Made by a program: the position numbers and the translations under genes. This document shows, in pieces, positions 56,121-64,000 of a stretch of DNA of 64,000 nt. The stretch comes from Streptomyces cellulosae (lineage in GTDB: Bacteria > Actinomycetota > Actinomycetes > Streptomycetales > Streptomycetaceae). The notes under the pieces were generated by a model, which worked only from the letters and a program-made list of their open reading frames with translations, was not told where the DNA came from and did no database searches. How positions within the stretch are numbered: position 1 is the stretch's first letter; each line of letters opens with the position of its first letter. The stretch is taken from positions 1 through 64,000 of the forward strand of contig NZ_JOEV01000036.1 in assembly GCF_000721105.1 (NCBI RefSeq). The letters are read 5' to 3'.

Positions 56121-57170
56121 CTAAGGCTTGAAACGGCTGTACGGGTCCTCGGCCAGCCTGACCAGCATCTTGCCGACGTTGCCGCCGTCCAGCAGGGCCA
56201 GCAGGGCCTGAGGTGCGCCGTCGAGGCCGTCCGTCACCGTCTCGCGGGCGGTGACGCGGCCCGACCGGAGCCAGTCGGCGACGCGGCCCTCGAACTCGGG
56301 CCGCAGATCGTCGTGGTCGCGGACGATGAAGCCGCGCAGCGTGAGCCGTTTGAGGACCGCCTGGATCAGCTGGTTGATGTCGGCGGGCCGTCCCCCGCCG
56401 CCGAACTGCGACATCATGCCGCACAGCGCGACACGGCCGCCCGTCCGCAACGCGTGCAGGGCGGCGACGAGCTGCTCCCCGCCGACGTTGTCGAAGTAGA
56501 CGTCGACACCGTCGGGCGCCATCCGCGCCAGGGCGTCGCGCACCGGCTCGGCGCGGTAGTCCGCGGCGGCGTCGTAGCCGAACTCCTTGACCAGCAGGGC
56601 GCACTTGTCCGGCCCCCCGGCGGTTCCGACGACGCGTTCCGCACCCAGCAGCCGGGCGAACTGTCCGGCCGCGGTGCCCACAGCCCCGGCCGCCGCCGAC
56701 ACGAAGACGGTGTCGCCGGGCCGCACCCCGGCGATCCGCGCGAGCCCGACGTAGGCGGTGAAGCCGGTCTGTCCGAGCAGCCCCAGCCAGGTCGGCAGCG
56801 GCGCGAGTTCTGGGTCGATGCGGCCCGCGGCATCGGTGTCCGCGGGGTCGAGCACGGCCCACTCGCGCCAGCCGAGCTGGTGGCGCAGGAAGGTGCCCGC
56901 GGGCACGGAGGGGCAGCGGCTCTCCTCCACCACGCCGAGGGCCCGGCCGTCCAGCGGTGATCCGGGGGTGAAGTTGTGCGTGTAGTGCTTCTCGGTGCTC
57001 TCCAGCCGCCCGCGCATCGACGGGTCGACGCTCATGTAGAGGTTGCGGACGAGCAGTTGCCCTTCGCCGAGCGGCGGGAGCGGGCGTTCCTCGACGGCGA
57101 AGTCGCCGAGCGCCGGTTCTCCGGCCGGCCGGCGCACCAGGCAGACCACCCGGGTGGTGCGGGGCGGCAT
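56121..57170 (-). CDS. NADP-dependent MDR oxidoreductase, zinc-independent
   Basis: This 349-residue medium-chain reductase lacks zinc-ligand cysteines. It begins VCLVRRPAGEPALGDFAVEE, has NLYMSVDPSMRGR, the NADP-binding VSAAAGAVGTAAGQFARLLG, VDVYFDNVGGEQLVAAL, and RGFIVRDHDD near the end. This is the leukotriene B4 12-hydroxydehydrogenase/alkenal reductase group, which reduces C=C bonds conjugated to a carbonyl. It is the last gene of the Rieske-ferredoxin operon. ATG 57170 has GGAG 7 bases upstream. Confidence 0.9.
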   Translation of the reverse strand: MPPRTTRVVCLVRRPAGEPALGDFAVEERPLPPLGEGQLLVRNLYMSVDPSMRGRLESTEKHYTHNFTPGSPLDGRALGVVEESRCPSVPAGTFLRHQLGWREWAVLDPADTDAAGRIDPELAPLPTWLGLLGQTGFTAYVGLARIAGVRPGDTVFVSAAAGAVGTAAGQFARLLGAERVVGTAGGPDKCALLVKEFGYDAAADYRAEPVRDALARMAPDGVDVYFDNVGGEQLVAALHALRTGGRVALCGMMSQFGGGGRPADINQLIQAVLKRLTLRGFIVRDHDDLRPEFEGRVADWLRSGRVTARETVTDGLDGAPQALLALLDGGNVGKMLVRLAEDPYSRFKP

Positions 57171-57174
57171 CGGC

Positions 57175-57393
57175 TCACTCCGCCGGCGGCTGGACACCGC
57201 GCCGCTGGGCGAGGCGGCCCACCCAGCCGGCCATCTGGAGGTCGGCGTGACGCAGTTCGCCGGACTGCCAGCGGGCCTGGAAGTCGAAGATGCCCCGCGC
57301 CCCGGTCTTCGGGTCGGTCACCTCCACCAGCCCGTCCTCGGTGAGCCGGTACACGTGCCCGGTCAGCGGATGGGTCACTTGCTTGGCGCTCAC
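57175..57393 (-). CDS. Small protein of unknown function in the Rieske operon
   Basis: This 72-residue soluble protein is not recognised: VTHPLTGHVYRLTEDGLVEV, FDFQARWQSGELRHADLQM, and a basic tail. It has no cysteines or membrane segment. It is squeezed between the ferredoxin and MDR genes with gaps of only 3-4 bases, so it is surely part of the operon. The GTG start at 57393 has GGAG 6 bases upstream. A small accessory subunit of the oxygenase system is possible. Confidence 0.7.
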   Translation of the reverse strand: MSAKQVTHPLTGHVYRLTEDGLVEVTDPKTGARGIFDFQARWQSGELRHADLQMAGWVGRLAQRRGVQPPAE

Positions 57394-57396
57394 GGC

Positions 57397-57717
57397 TCAC
57401 TCCTGCGGTCTGCGGCGTACGCCGCGCTTGGTCACGGTCACCGGGCCCTCGACCCGGAGCCGGCAGGCGAGCCGGGTCAGGCCGTCCACCGGTCTGCGCA
57501 GGGCCTCGATGCCCTCGCGCTCCAGCGGGCCCACGGGAGAACAGTTCTCGGCGCCTTCCTCGACCTGCACGAAGCAGGTGCGGCAGGTCGCCTTGCCCCC
57601 GCAGACGGTGGGCCAGCGGTAGCCGAGGCGCTGGGCGGCGCTGAACAGGTCCTCGCCGTCGCGCACCTCCAGCTCGACACCGGAGGGCCGCACCGCGACC
57701 CGGTGGGTGACGGTCAC
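57397..57717 (-). CDS. [2Fe-2S] ferredoxin
   Basis: This 106-residue plant-type ferredoxin carries cluster cysteines in the pattern CGGKATCRTC (C-x5-C-x2-C) and a fourth in LTRLACRLRVEG. It should carry electrons to the Rieske oxygenase encoded just upstream. The GTG at 57717 overlaps the Rieske stop (GTGA), although an ATG at 57729 is in frame. No ferredoxin reductase with an FAD domain is in the window. Confidence 0.9.
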   Translation of the reverse strand: MTVTHRVAVRPSGVELEVRDGEDLFSAAQRLGYRWPTVCGGKATCRTCFVQVEEGAENCSPVGPLEREGIEALRRPVDGLTRLACRLRVEGPVTVTKRGVRRRPQE

Positions 57718-59120
57718 TTGTCCATCCACCGGTCGAGCGTCTGGTTGAAGTGGCGGATGCGGCTCTCCTGGTAGTTGGCCAGGGTGATGCCCGGCTTGCG
57801 CAGGGTCTTCAGGCCCTGCTGGACGTACGGCAGGTTCTCGCAGTCCTGGTCGAAGACGGGCCCGAGGACGCCCAGTTCCGGGATGTCCGCGAAGAGCATG
57901 TCCTGAGGCACCCAGCGGATCTTGACCGGGGGCGGCATCTCACCGGGCGTCTTCGGGGCCGACATGAAGATGATCTCGGCGGTGCAGGAGTCGGGGTCGA
58001 GACCGTTGGGCTTGAACCGGTAGATGATGTTGGACTTGGCGCCACCCCAGGGATTGAAGTTGGGGAACAACAGGTAGTTGATGGCGTCCAGCAGCTCGGT
58101 GTCGGCGGTCTTCGAGAAGTCCTGTTGCGAGGTGGCCGCCAGTTGGGCGCGCATCCGCTCGGCGAGGACCTGACGTGCGGTGCCGCCGGGCGGGATCGCG
58201 GGCATCTCGTCGCCCTCCTGGATCACCAGGTCCCGGCCCTGGGCGGCCGCGTAGAAGGCACGCGAGTCGTAGAACGTCTCCAGGACGTCCTCCTCCGTGA
58301 CCGAGTCGGCCACGTGGGGACTGGGGGCTCCCTGGATGTTGATCATGCGGTTCCAGTTCGGCTGGTCCGCCATGACGTCGTACTGGGAGTTGGCGTCGGC
58401 GAGCCACGGCAGCATCTGCGGGTGGGTGGCGATCACATGGAAGGACTCGATGAACGCGTCCTGGGCGATCTTCCAGTTGCAGGGCAGCACCTTGGCGATG
58501 TGCAGTGACTTGTAGCGGTCCTGCAGCGGCCAGATGTAGTACTCGTCGAAGGTGCCGCGGTAGCTCTCGAACGGTTCCGCGTAGGGGTCCATGTTGATGA
58601 AGACGAAGCCGCGCCAGGTGGCCACCTTGGCCTCCGGCAGGGCGAACTTCTCCGGGGTGACATGGGGAAAGTCCCAGGCGCACGGCGGGGTCTGCATGGT
58701 TCCGTCGAGGTTCCAGGCGAAGCCGTGGAACGGGCAGCGGAACTCGCCGACGTTGCCGCCGCCGGTGCGCAGTTTGCGGCCGCGGTGCAGACACGCGTTG
58801 ACGTAGGCGCGGATCTCGTCCGCCGCCGTGCGCACGATGATCAGTGAGTCGTCGCCGATCTCGTAGATCTCGTGGTCACCGACCTCGGGGATCTCGCTCT
58901 CCAGGCAGGCGAACTGCCACACGCGGCGCCACACCTGGCTCATCTCGCGCTCGGCCCATTCCCGGGAGGTGAAGCGGGTGGTGTCGATGTCCTCGCTGCC
59001 GAGGTAGTCGTTGTTGACGTGCCGCAGGGCGGGAGGAACCGGTCGGCTGTCCCGGTCGAGGTAGTCCTGGACGCTGGGCCCCGGGCACCGCGCCGTGCCC
59101 AACTCCGACGTTTCGTCCAT
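57714..59120 (-). CDS. Rieske non-heme iron oxygenase, alpha subunit
   Basis: This 468-residue enzyme has the Rieske cluster motifs NACLHRGRKLRTGGG and CPFHGFAWNLDG, then a catalytic domain with CNWKIAQDAFIESFHVIATH supplying the iron histidines and bridging aspartate. Its long form (EWAEREMSQVWRRVWQFACL at the start) resembles aromatic-ring and terpenoid or steroid hydroxylases of actinobacteria. It is first in the operon Rieske-ferredoxin-small protein-MDR reductase. The ATG at 59120 follows an operator-like site at 59140. Confidence 0.92.
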   Translation of the reverse strand: MDETSELGTARCPGPSVQDYLDRDSRPVPPALRHVNNDYLGSEDIDTTRFTSREWAEREMSQVWRRVWQFACLESEIPEVGDHEIYEIGDDSLIIVRTAADEIRAYVNACLHRGRKLRTGGGNVGEFRCPFHGFAWNLDGTMQTPPCAWDFPHVTPEKFALPEAKVATWRGFVFINMDPYAEPFESYRGTFDEYYIWPLQDRYKSLHIAKVLPCNWKIAQDAFIESFHVIATHPQMLPWLADANSQYDVMADQPNWNRMINIQGAPSPHVADSVTEEDVLETFYDSRAFYAAAQGRDLVIQEGDEMPAIPPGGTARQVLAERMRAQLAATSQQDFSKTADTELLDAINYLLFPNFNPWGGAKSNIIYRFKPNGLDPDSCTAEIIFMSAPKTPGEMPPPVKIRWVPQDMLFADIPELGVLGPVFDQDCENLPYVQQGLKTLRKPGITLANYQESRIRHFNQTLDRWMDK

Positions 59121-59139
59121 CTTCTCTCCTCAGCCAGAA

Positions 59140-59158
59140 ACTTTAGAGTGAGTGTAGT
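59140..59158. promoter_or_regulatory. Operator-like 19-mer before the Rieske operon
   Basis: ACTTTAGAGTGAGTGTAGT lies 20 bases upstream of the Rieske ATG. It matches the site at 31099 in 14 of 19 positions, with identical spacing of the ACT and AGT ends. Confidence 0.5.
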
Positions 59159-59568
59159 TATGAGGCATGGCGAGGAGCAAGACTCACGACGCCCACGGGG
59201 GGCCACAGACCTCGGAACGCCGGAGATCGTCACGCCCCACCTTGAATTCGTTGCGACCGACCCCTCCCCAAGCCCGACGGCGCGTGCCACACTCCGTCGC
59301 ACCCGAGGCTGTAGAGCCTCACAAGTTTCTCCTTGGCTTTCTCATTGGCTCGAGGCAATGTTCGCCCGCCTCGGCCACAGCGCCGCCGGTTCGAGCCGGC
59401 GGCCCGCGTCGTACCCCACGACGGCGATCCGACAGCCTGCTCCATCAGCTGAATGCGCCGTCCCTGCCTGGGCGGCACAGGATCCGCCTGCACAGCAACG
59501 GAACACCGCGGACGTGGGAGCGACGCGGTCCGCGACCGTGCGGGCACACACCACGGGAGTACTCAAAG
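59159..59568 (+). other. Upstream/leader region of the second ABC importer
   Basis: This 410-base stretch has no supported gene. It holds a perfect 8-bp hairpin (59382-59389 with 59396-59403, loop TTCGAG), perhaps part of a long leader, and must contain the promoter of the binding-protein gene. Confidence 0.4.
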
Positions 59569-60711
59569 ATGAGTTCCAGACCCGGACGCGCGGTCCGTCG
59601 CGCGCTCACCGCGATCGTCCCCGTCACCGCCCTGCTCGCCCTCGCGGCCTGCGGCACCGACGCCACTCCGGCCGCCGACACCGCGAAGGCGGCGGCTTCG
59701 GACTCCCCCGGCCTGACTGCCGCCCGCAACGCCCTGCGCACGTACTCGAAGCGCCCGGACAAGATCCCCGTCACCCAACCGGTGGGCAAGAAGATCCCCA
59801 CGGGCAAGAAGATCGACTTCGTTCTCTGCGGCGTCCAGTCCTGCCAGGACCTGGCCGACTTCTTCACCGCCGCGGCCGACCAGCTCGGCTGGCGGGTCAA
59901 CCAGATCCCCACGCAGGGCACCCCTGAGTCGGTCCAGGCCGCCTACGAGACGGCGGTGCGCGACAAGCCTGACGCCGTCATCTCCTCCGGATTCCCGCGC
60001 GCGGTGTACGCCAAGCAGCTGGCACAGCTGAAGGCGGCCGGCATCCCGGTCATCCAGTCGAACGCCGACGACGTGGTGGGCGACGGCATCGAGCTGCTGA
60101 AGAACGGGCCGAAGGAGGTCGGTGTCCAGGGCGAGATGCTCGCCTCATGGGCCGTGGCCGACAGCGGCGCGCAGGCGAACACCGTCTATTTCGACCTGCC
60201 CGCCTACACCATCCTCAAGCCCGTCAAGGACTCGTTCGCGGCGAAGTACAAGGAGTTGTGCCCGAGCTGCGCGCTGGACGCCGTCGACGTGCCGATCACT
60301 TCGATCGGCAAGGACATCCCGGACCGTGTGGTCTCGTACGTCCGCTCGCACCCGAAGGTGGACCACATCGTCTTCTCGCTGGGGCTGCTCAACGTGGGCG
60401 TCCCCTCCGCGCTGAAGACCGCCGGCATCACCGGCAAGCACATCGCCGTGAACGTCGGGGACGCGCAGAACTACCAGTACATCCAGAGCGGCCTCAGCGA
60501 CGCCGCGGTGGCACTGAACTCGCACGAGAGCATGTGGCTGCAGGCCGACGCGCTGGCCCGCCGCTTCACCGGCCAGTCCATGGACGTGGACCAGAAGGCG
60601 GTGCTGCCCCTCACGCTGATCACCAAGGACAACCTTTCGATGGCTGTCGGTGACTTCCCGCTCGTCAAGAACTACCAGTCGCAGTTCCAGGCGCTCTGGG
60701 GCCTGAACTGA
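59569..60711 (+). CDS. Ribose-type ABC importer, substrate-binding lipoprotein
   Basis: This 380-residue protein has a twin-arginine-like basic start, a hydrophobic core and a lipobox with C28 (LLALAACGTD). The mature fold is a sugar-type binding protein: KIDFVLCGVQSCQDLADFFT, RVNQIPTQGTPESVQAAYE, IPVIQSNADDVV, and GKHIAVNVGDAQNYQYIQSG. Cysteine pairs at CGVQSC and CPSC may form disulfides. It is the first gene of its transporter operon, the reverse of the order at 52265-56063. ATG 59569 has GGGAG 9 bases upstream. Confidence 0.88.
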   Translation: MSSRPGRAVRRALTAIVPVTALLALAACGTDATPAADTAKAAASDSPGLTAARNALRTYSKRPDKIPVTQPVGKKIPTGKKIDFVLCGVQSCQDLADFFTAAADQLGWRVNQIPTQGTPESVQAAYETAVRDKPDAVISSGFPRAVYAKQLAQLKAAGIPVIQSNADDVVGDGIELLKNGPKEVGVQGEMLASWAVADSGAQANTVYFDLPAYTILKPVKDSFAAKYKELCPSCALDAVDVPITSIGKDIPDRVVSYVRSHPKVDHIVFSLGLLNVGVPSALKTAGITGKHIAVNVGDAQNYQYIQSGLSDAAVALNSHESMWLQADALARRFTGQSMDVDQKAVLPLTLITKDNLSMAVGDFPLVKNYQSQFQALWGLN

Positions 60712-60723
60712 CCGACCCGGCCC

Positions 60724-60750
60724 CCGCCGCCGGCATGTGGCCGGCGGCGG
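60724..60750 (+). terminator. Attenuating hairpin between binding protein and ATPase genes
   Basis: CCGCCGCCGGC (60724-60734) pairs perfectly with GCCGGCGGCGG (60740-60750) over a 5-base loop. Hairpins here usually allow more binding protein than transporter to be made. Confidence 0.65.
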
Positions 60751-60814
60751 CGCCCGTCCAGCCTTCGATCACCCCTCGTCGGCCCTTCAACGGCCCTCGA
60801 TGGAGGGAGCAGCA

Positions 60815-62380
60815 GTGCACGCTGACACGTCGCCGGAGACCACCCGGGGGACGGCCGGCACCGATGAGAGAGACCGGCCCGTGCTGCGGGTGTCCGGGCT
60901 GTCGAAGCGATTCGGCGGAACCCAGGCGCTCAACGACGTCGACCTGGACATCGCGCCCGGTGAGATCCACGCGCTGACCGGACCCAACGGCTCCGGCAAG
61001 TCGACTCTCATCAAGATCCTCGCCGGTTACCACCACGCCGAGCCCGGAGCGGTCGCCGAACTCGACGGTGAGGCCTTCGACCTGGGCCAGGTCACCGGCT
61101 CGCGGCACGACCGGCTCCGCTTCGTCCACCAGGAGCTGGGGCTGGTCGGCGAGCTGAGCGCCACGGACAATCTCGCCCTCAGCCGCGGCTTCGCCCGTAC
61201 CGCGTTCGGCAACATCCGCTGGTCGGAGATGGAGCGCCGGACGACCGCCCTGGTGGAACGCTTCGGCCTCGGTATCGACGTGCGCCGTCCCCTGTCGACG
61301 GCCACCCCGGTCCAGCGCGCGGTGGTGGCCATCGCCGCCGCCCTGCAGGGCTGGGAGGGCCGCCGCGGCGTCCTGGTGCTCGACGAGCCGACCGCGGTGC
61401 TGCCGCCGGGCGAGGTGGCCCGGCTCTTCGACATCGTGCGGGAGATCCGCGACGCCGGGGCCGGCGTCCTGTACGTCTCGCACCGCATGGACGAGATCTT
61501 CGCGCTCGCCGACCGGGTCACCGTGATCCGCGGCGGACGCCGGATCGCCACCCGTCCGGTCGCCGAACTCACTCCCCGGTCGTTGGCGGAGCTGATGGCG
61601 GGTGAGGAGATGGAGACCGGCCACCGGCCGCGGCTTGCTCCGGCCCCCGCCGAACCCGTGCTGGAGGTCCGCGACCTGTGGGCGGGCCCGCTGCGCGGCG
61701 TCGGCTTCGACCTGGCCAGGGGCGAGCGGCTGGGCATCACCGGCCTGGTCGGCTCCGGTCACGAGGTGGTGCCGTACGCGGTGTGCGGAGCGTACCCGGG
61801 GCCGGTGCGCGGCCGGGTGCGGTTGCCGGGGCGCTCCGAGCGGTGGGTCGACGCGAAGGACGCCGGGGGGTCGGGCATTCCGCTGGTCCCCGCGGACCGG
61901 GCGGGCGAGGGCGTCATCGGCGACTTCTCGGTCGGGGAGAACCTCACCCTCCCGCTGCTCGACCGGCTCCGCGCCCGGGCAGGACGACTCGACCGGCGCC
62001 GTGAGTCCGCGCTCGCCGAGGGGTGGATCCAGAAGGTGGGGGTGCGCACGGCCGGCCGCGGCGCCAGGATCACGACCTTGAGCGGCGGCAACCAGCAGAA
62101 GGTCGTCATGGCCCGCTGCCTGGCCCAGCAACCGCCGGTACTGGTGCTGTGCGAGCCCACGGCGGGCGTCGACATCGCGACCCGCCTCCAGTTGTACGAC
62201 CTGATCGAACGGCAGGCCGACGACGGCATGGGCGTGATCGTGTCCTCGTCCGACACCGAGGACCTGCTCGCGCTGTGCACCCGCGTCCTGGTGGTGCGGG
62301 ACGGCCGGATCGTACGGGAGATCAGCGGCCGGGACATCACCGAACGCGCGCTGCTCCACGCCATGGAAGGAACCGAGTGA
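60815..62380 (+). CDS. Ribose-type ABC importer, ATPase with two nucleotide-binding domains
   Basis: This 521-residue paralogue of the ATPase at 52265 has first-half Walker A LTGPNGSGKST, a divergent signature (TPVQRAVVAIAAAL) and Walker B VLVLDEPTAVLPPG. The second half has degenerate Walker A (GLVGSGHEVVP), signature LSGGNQQKVVMARC and VLVLCEPTAGVDIATR, with Cys instead of Asp or Glu before EPT. GTG 60815 has GGAGGG upstream. It is followed one base later by the permease ATG. Confidence 0.91.
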   Translation: MHADTSPETTRGTAGTDERDRPVLRVSGLSKRFGGTQALNDVDLDIAPGEIHALTGPNGSGKSTLIKILAGYHHAEPGAVAELDGEAFDLGQVTGSRHDRLRFVHQELGLVGELSATDNLALSRGFARTAFGNIRWSEMERRTTALVERFGLGIDVRRPLSTATPVQRAVVAIAAALQGWEGRRGVLVLDEPTAVLPPGEVARLFDIVREIRDAGAGVLYVSHRMDEIFALADRVTVIRGGRRIATRPVAELTPRSLAELMAGEEMETGHRPRLAPAPAEPVLEVRDLWAGPLRGVGFDLARGERLGITGLVGSGHEVVPYAVCGAYPGPVRGRVRLPGRSERWVDAKDAGGSGIPLVPADRAGEGVIGDFSVGENLTLPLLDRLRARAGRLDRRRESALAEGWIQKVGVRTAGRGARITTLSGGNQQKVVMARCLAQQPPVLVLCEPTAGVDIATRLQLYDLIERQADDGMGVIVSSSDTEDLLALCTRVLVVRDGRIVREISGRDITERALLHAMEGTE

Positions 62381-62381
62381 C

Positions 62382-63518
62382 ATGACATCCACCCCGACCC
62401 GGCCCGCCGAGCTCCGGCCGAGCGGACCGGACCAGCCCGCGGTGCCACCGGCGAGCACACTGGGCGCCCTGGGCCGGCGGGCGACGGCCGCCCTGTCGTT
62501 CCGCACCATCGGCGCCGTCTATGTGTGGCTGCTGATCGCCGTGCTCTTCTCCGTGTGGGCCCCCGACACCTTCCCGACCGCCACCACGGTCAAGCAGGTC
62601 CTCAACGGCAACGCGGTGGCCGGGCTGGTGGCGCTCAGCGTCGTGCTTCCGCTGGCCGCGCGCGTCTTCGACCTGTCCGTCGCCTACACCATGTCCCTCA
62701 CCAGTGTCCTGACCGCCCACTTCCTGGTCTCCTCCGGGCTCGGCCCCGCCACCGCGATCGCCCTGGCGATGGGCGCCGCCCTGCTGGTGGGGGTGGTCAA
62801 CGGGCTCGTGGTCGTGGTACTGCGGGTGGACTCCTTCATCGCCACCCTGGCGACCGGGGCGCTGATCCAGTCCCTGATCACCATGGTCACCAACGACACG
62901 TCGATCACCGGGGTCCAGCTGCTGGCCAAGCCGTTCTCCAGCATCGCGCAGCTGGACGCGGGCGGTGTCACGCTGCCGGTGCTGTACCTGCTCCTCGCCG
63001 CGACGGCCATCTGGTTCCTCCTCGAACACACCGCGAGCGGACGCCGGTTGTACGCCACCGGTTTCAACGCGGACGCGGCGCGTCTGCAGGGGGTGCGCAC
63101 CGACCGGCTGCGCTTCCTCACCCTGGTGGCGTCCGCGCTGCTCTCCGGTTTCGCCGGCGTCGTCTTCGCGGCCTCGGTGGGTTCCGGATCACCGAGCGCG
63201 GGTACCCCGTACCTGCTGTCGGCCTATGCGGCGGCCTTCGTCGGGGCGACCCAGCTGCGCGCGGGCCGCTTCAACGCCTGGGGCACGGTGATCGCGGTCC
63301 TGCTGCTCGGCACCGGCATCACGGGGCTCGGGCTGGCGACCAGCGCGCAGTGGGCGGCGAGCCTGTTCACCGGCTCGGTCCTGATCGTCGCGCTCGTTCT
63401 CACGGGTGGACGCATCGCCCTGCCGGCGGTGCTGCGCCGCCGGAGGCCGCCGCAGCACGCCGCGAGTGCCGCGGCGGACGGCTCGGGGACTGTTTCGGGC
63501 GAGGAGGTACCGCGATGA
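62382..63518 (+). CDS. Ribose-type ABC importer, permease
   Basis: This 378-residue membrane protein has about nine hydrophobic segments and the family words VLPLAARVFDLSVAYTMSLTS, VNGLVVVVLRVDSFIATLAT and GRRLYATGFNADAARLQGV. It is a paralogue of the permease at 53821. The stop overlaps the start of the dehydrogenase gene, which ties transport and the first oxidation to one message. Confidence 0.91.
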   Translation: MTSTPTRPAELRPSGPDQPAVPPASTLGALGRRATAALSFRTIGAVYVWLLIAVLFSVWAPDTFPTATTVKQVLNGNAVAGLVALSVVLPLAARVFDLSVAYTMSLTSVLTAHFLVSSGLGPATAIALAMGAALLVGVVNGLVVVVLRVDSFIATLATGALIQSLITMVTNDTSITGVQLLAKPFSSIAQLDAGGVTLPVLYLLLAATAIWFLLEHTASGRRLYATGFNADAARLQGVRTDRLRFLTLVASALLSGFAGVVFAASVGSGSPSAGTPYLLSAYAAAFVGATQLRAGRFNAWGTVIAVLLLGTGITGLGLATSAQWAASLFTGSVLIVALVLTGGRIALPAVLRRRRPPQHAASAAADGSGTVSGEEVPR

Positions 63519-64000
63519 AGGCGGTCCAGTACCTTACGGTCGGCAGGGCGCCGGAGGTCGTCGAGGTTCCGGTTCCCGAACCGGGCCCGGGCCAGGTGCT
63601 GCTGAAGGTGACAGCGGCCGGGCTGTGCCACTCGGACCTGGCGGTCATGGGCTGGCCCGAGGAGCAGTTCCCCTATCCGCTGCCGATGACGCTCGGTCAC
63701 GAGGGCGTCGGCACCGTCGCGGCCCTGGGCAGCGGCGCCACCGGAGTCGCGGAGGGCGAGGAGGTGGCGGTGTACGGCCCGTGGGGCTGTGGCCGCTGCC
63801 GCAGGTGCGCCGAGGGCAGGGAGAACGCCTGCCCGCACGCCGCCGGCCTCGGCATCATGCCGCCCGGGCTCGGCTCGCCGGGCGCCCTCGCGGAGTACAT
63901 GGTGGTGGATTCGCCCCGCCATCTGGTGCCGCTGAACGGCCTGGACCCGGTACAGGCCGCACCGCTCACCGACGCGGGGCTGACGCCGTACCACGCGATC
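63515..64000 (+). CDS. Zinc-dependent alcohol dehydrogenase, 5' part
   Basis: The first 162 residues of a medium-chain zinc alcohol dehydrogenase are in the window; the gene runs off the right edge. Catalytic zinc ligands are in LCHSDLAVMG and LGHEGVG. The structural zinc cysteines are in CGRCRRCAEGRENAC. The cofactor domain is beyond the end. ATG 63515 overlaps the permease stop (ATGA), so it belongs to the transporter operon and may oxidise an imported alcohol. Confidence 0.9.
   Translation, partial: MKAVQYLTVGRAPEVVEVPVPEPGPGQVLLKVTAAGLCHSDLAVMGWPEEQFPYPLPMTLGHEGVGTVAALGSGATGVAEGEEVAVYGPWGCGRCRRCAEGRENACPHAAGLGIMPPGLGSPGALAEYMVVDSPRHLVPLNGLDPVQAAPLTDAGLTPYHAI

Noticed and set aside
59382..59403. 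A T-arm-like hairpin with loop TTCGAG in the importer leader, suggesting a tRNA
   Set aside because: No acceptor, D or anticodon stems can be built around it; it is a simple inverted repeat.

Overview
The window is high-GC DNA with strong GC bias at third codon positions, GTG and TTG starts and dense overlapping operons. It looks like a chromosomal segment of a Streptomyces-type actinomycete. No rRNA, tRNA, CRISPR array or intact transposase was found. It divides into three parts.

Part 1 (1-4264) is a patch of housekeeping or accessory genes: a flavin monooxygenase-type gene broken near its start, an MgtC-family membrane protein, an orphan antitoxin-like gene, a DUF2630 protein and an NhaA antiporter fused to a DsbA-like thioredoxin domain.

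Part 2 (4418-22295) reads as a compact specialised-metabolite cluster without PKS or NRPS carrier proteins. Chorismate is diverted by 4-amino-4-deoxychorismate (ADC) synthase, an ADC-mutase-type chorismate mutase and a prephenate-dehydrogenase-type enzyme (papA/papB/papC logic) towards 4-aminophenylpyruvate or 4-aminophenylalanine. An alpha-oxoamine synthase, a PrmC/HemK-like methyltransferase and a Tat-exported beta-propeller amidohydrolase follow in the same operon. Divergent genes encode two free-standing adenylate-forming ligases and a glutathionylspermidine-synthetase-like ATP-grasp ligase. A cluster-linked aspartate 1-decarboxylase points to beta-alanine as a building block. An MFS exporter and a GNAT acetyltransferase are candidate self-protection genes. 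The regulator is unusual: an AraC-type DNA-binding domain fused to what looks like a decayed helicase ATPase domain. Two promoters in the cluster carry matching sets of three GCAA-type direct repeats, the likely targets. The product is unknown. The right edge (22296-23440) is a scar made of fragments of rpoB (one piece inverted), a carboxylesterase and a metallo-beta-lactamase-fold gene.

Part 3 (23452-64000) starts with a GNAT, an RsbW-like kinase and a methyltransferase, then becomes a large catabolic island of CoA-thioester and oxygenase genes. It contains 3-hydroxyacyl-CoA dehydrogenase, fused isobutyryl-CoA mutase IcmF, two acyl-CoA dehydrogenases, an enoyl-CoA hydratase, a PPDK-like protein with a degraded ATP-grasp half, a DUF35/thiolase pair resembling steroid retro-aldolases, SDRs, two TetR regulators, and an E1alpha/E1beta/E2 2-oxoacid or acetoin dehydrogenase complex. 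It also has two Rieske oxygenases (one with its ferredoxin and an MDR reductase), a stand-alone phosphohistidine swivel protein, a GAF-SpoIIE-HATPase sensor, two ribose-type ABC importers and the start of a zinc alcohol dehydrogenase. Import, oxygenation, beta-oxidation-like shortening and isobutyryl/propionyl disposal together suggest use of a branched or alicyclic carbon source; its identity cannot be read from the sequence. Short shared operator-like sequences (ACT-N13-AGT) lie before several of these operons, and a tandem 20-bp perfect palindrome lies before icmF.
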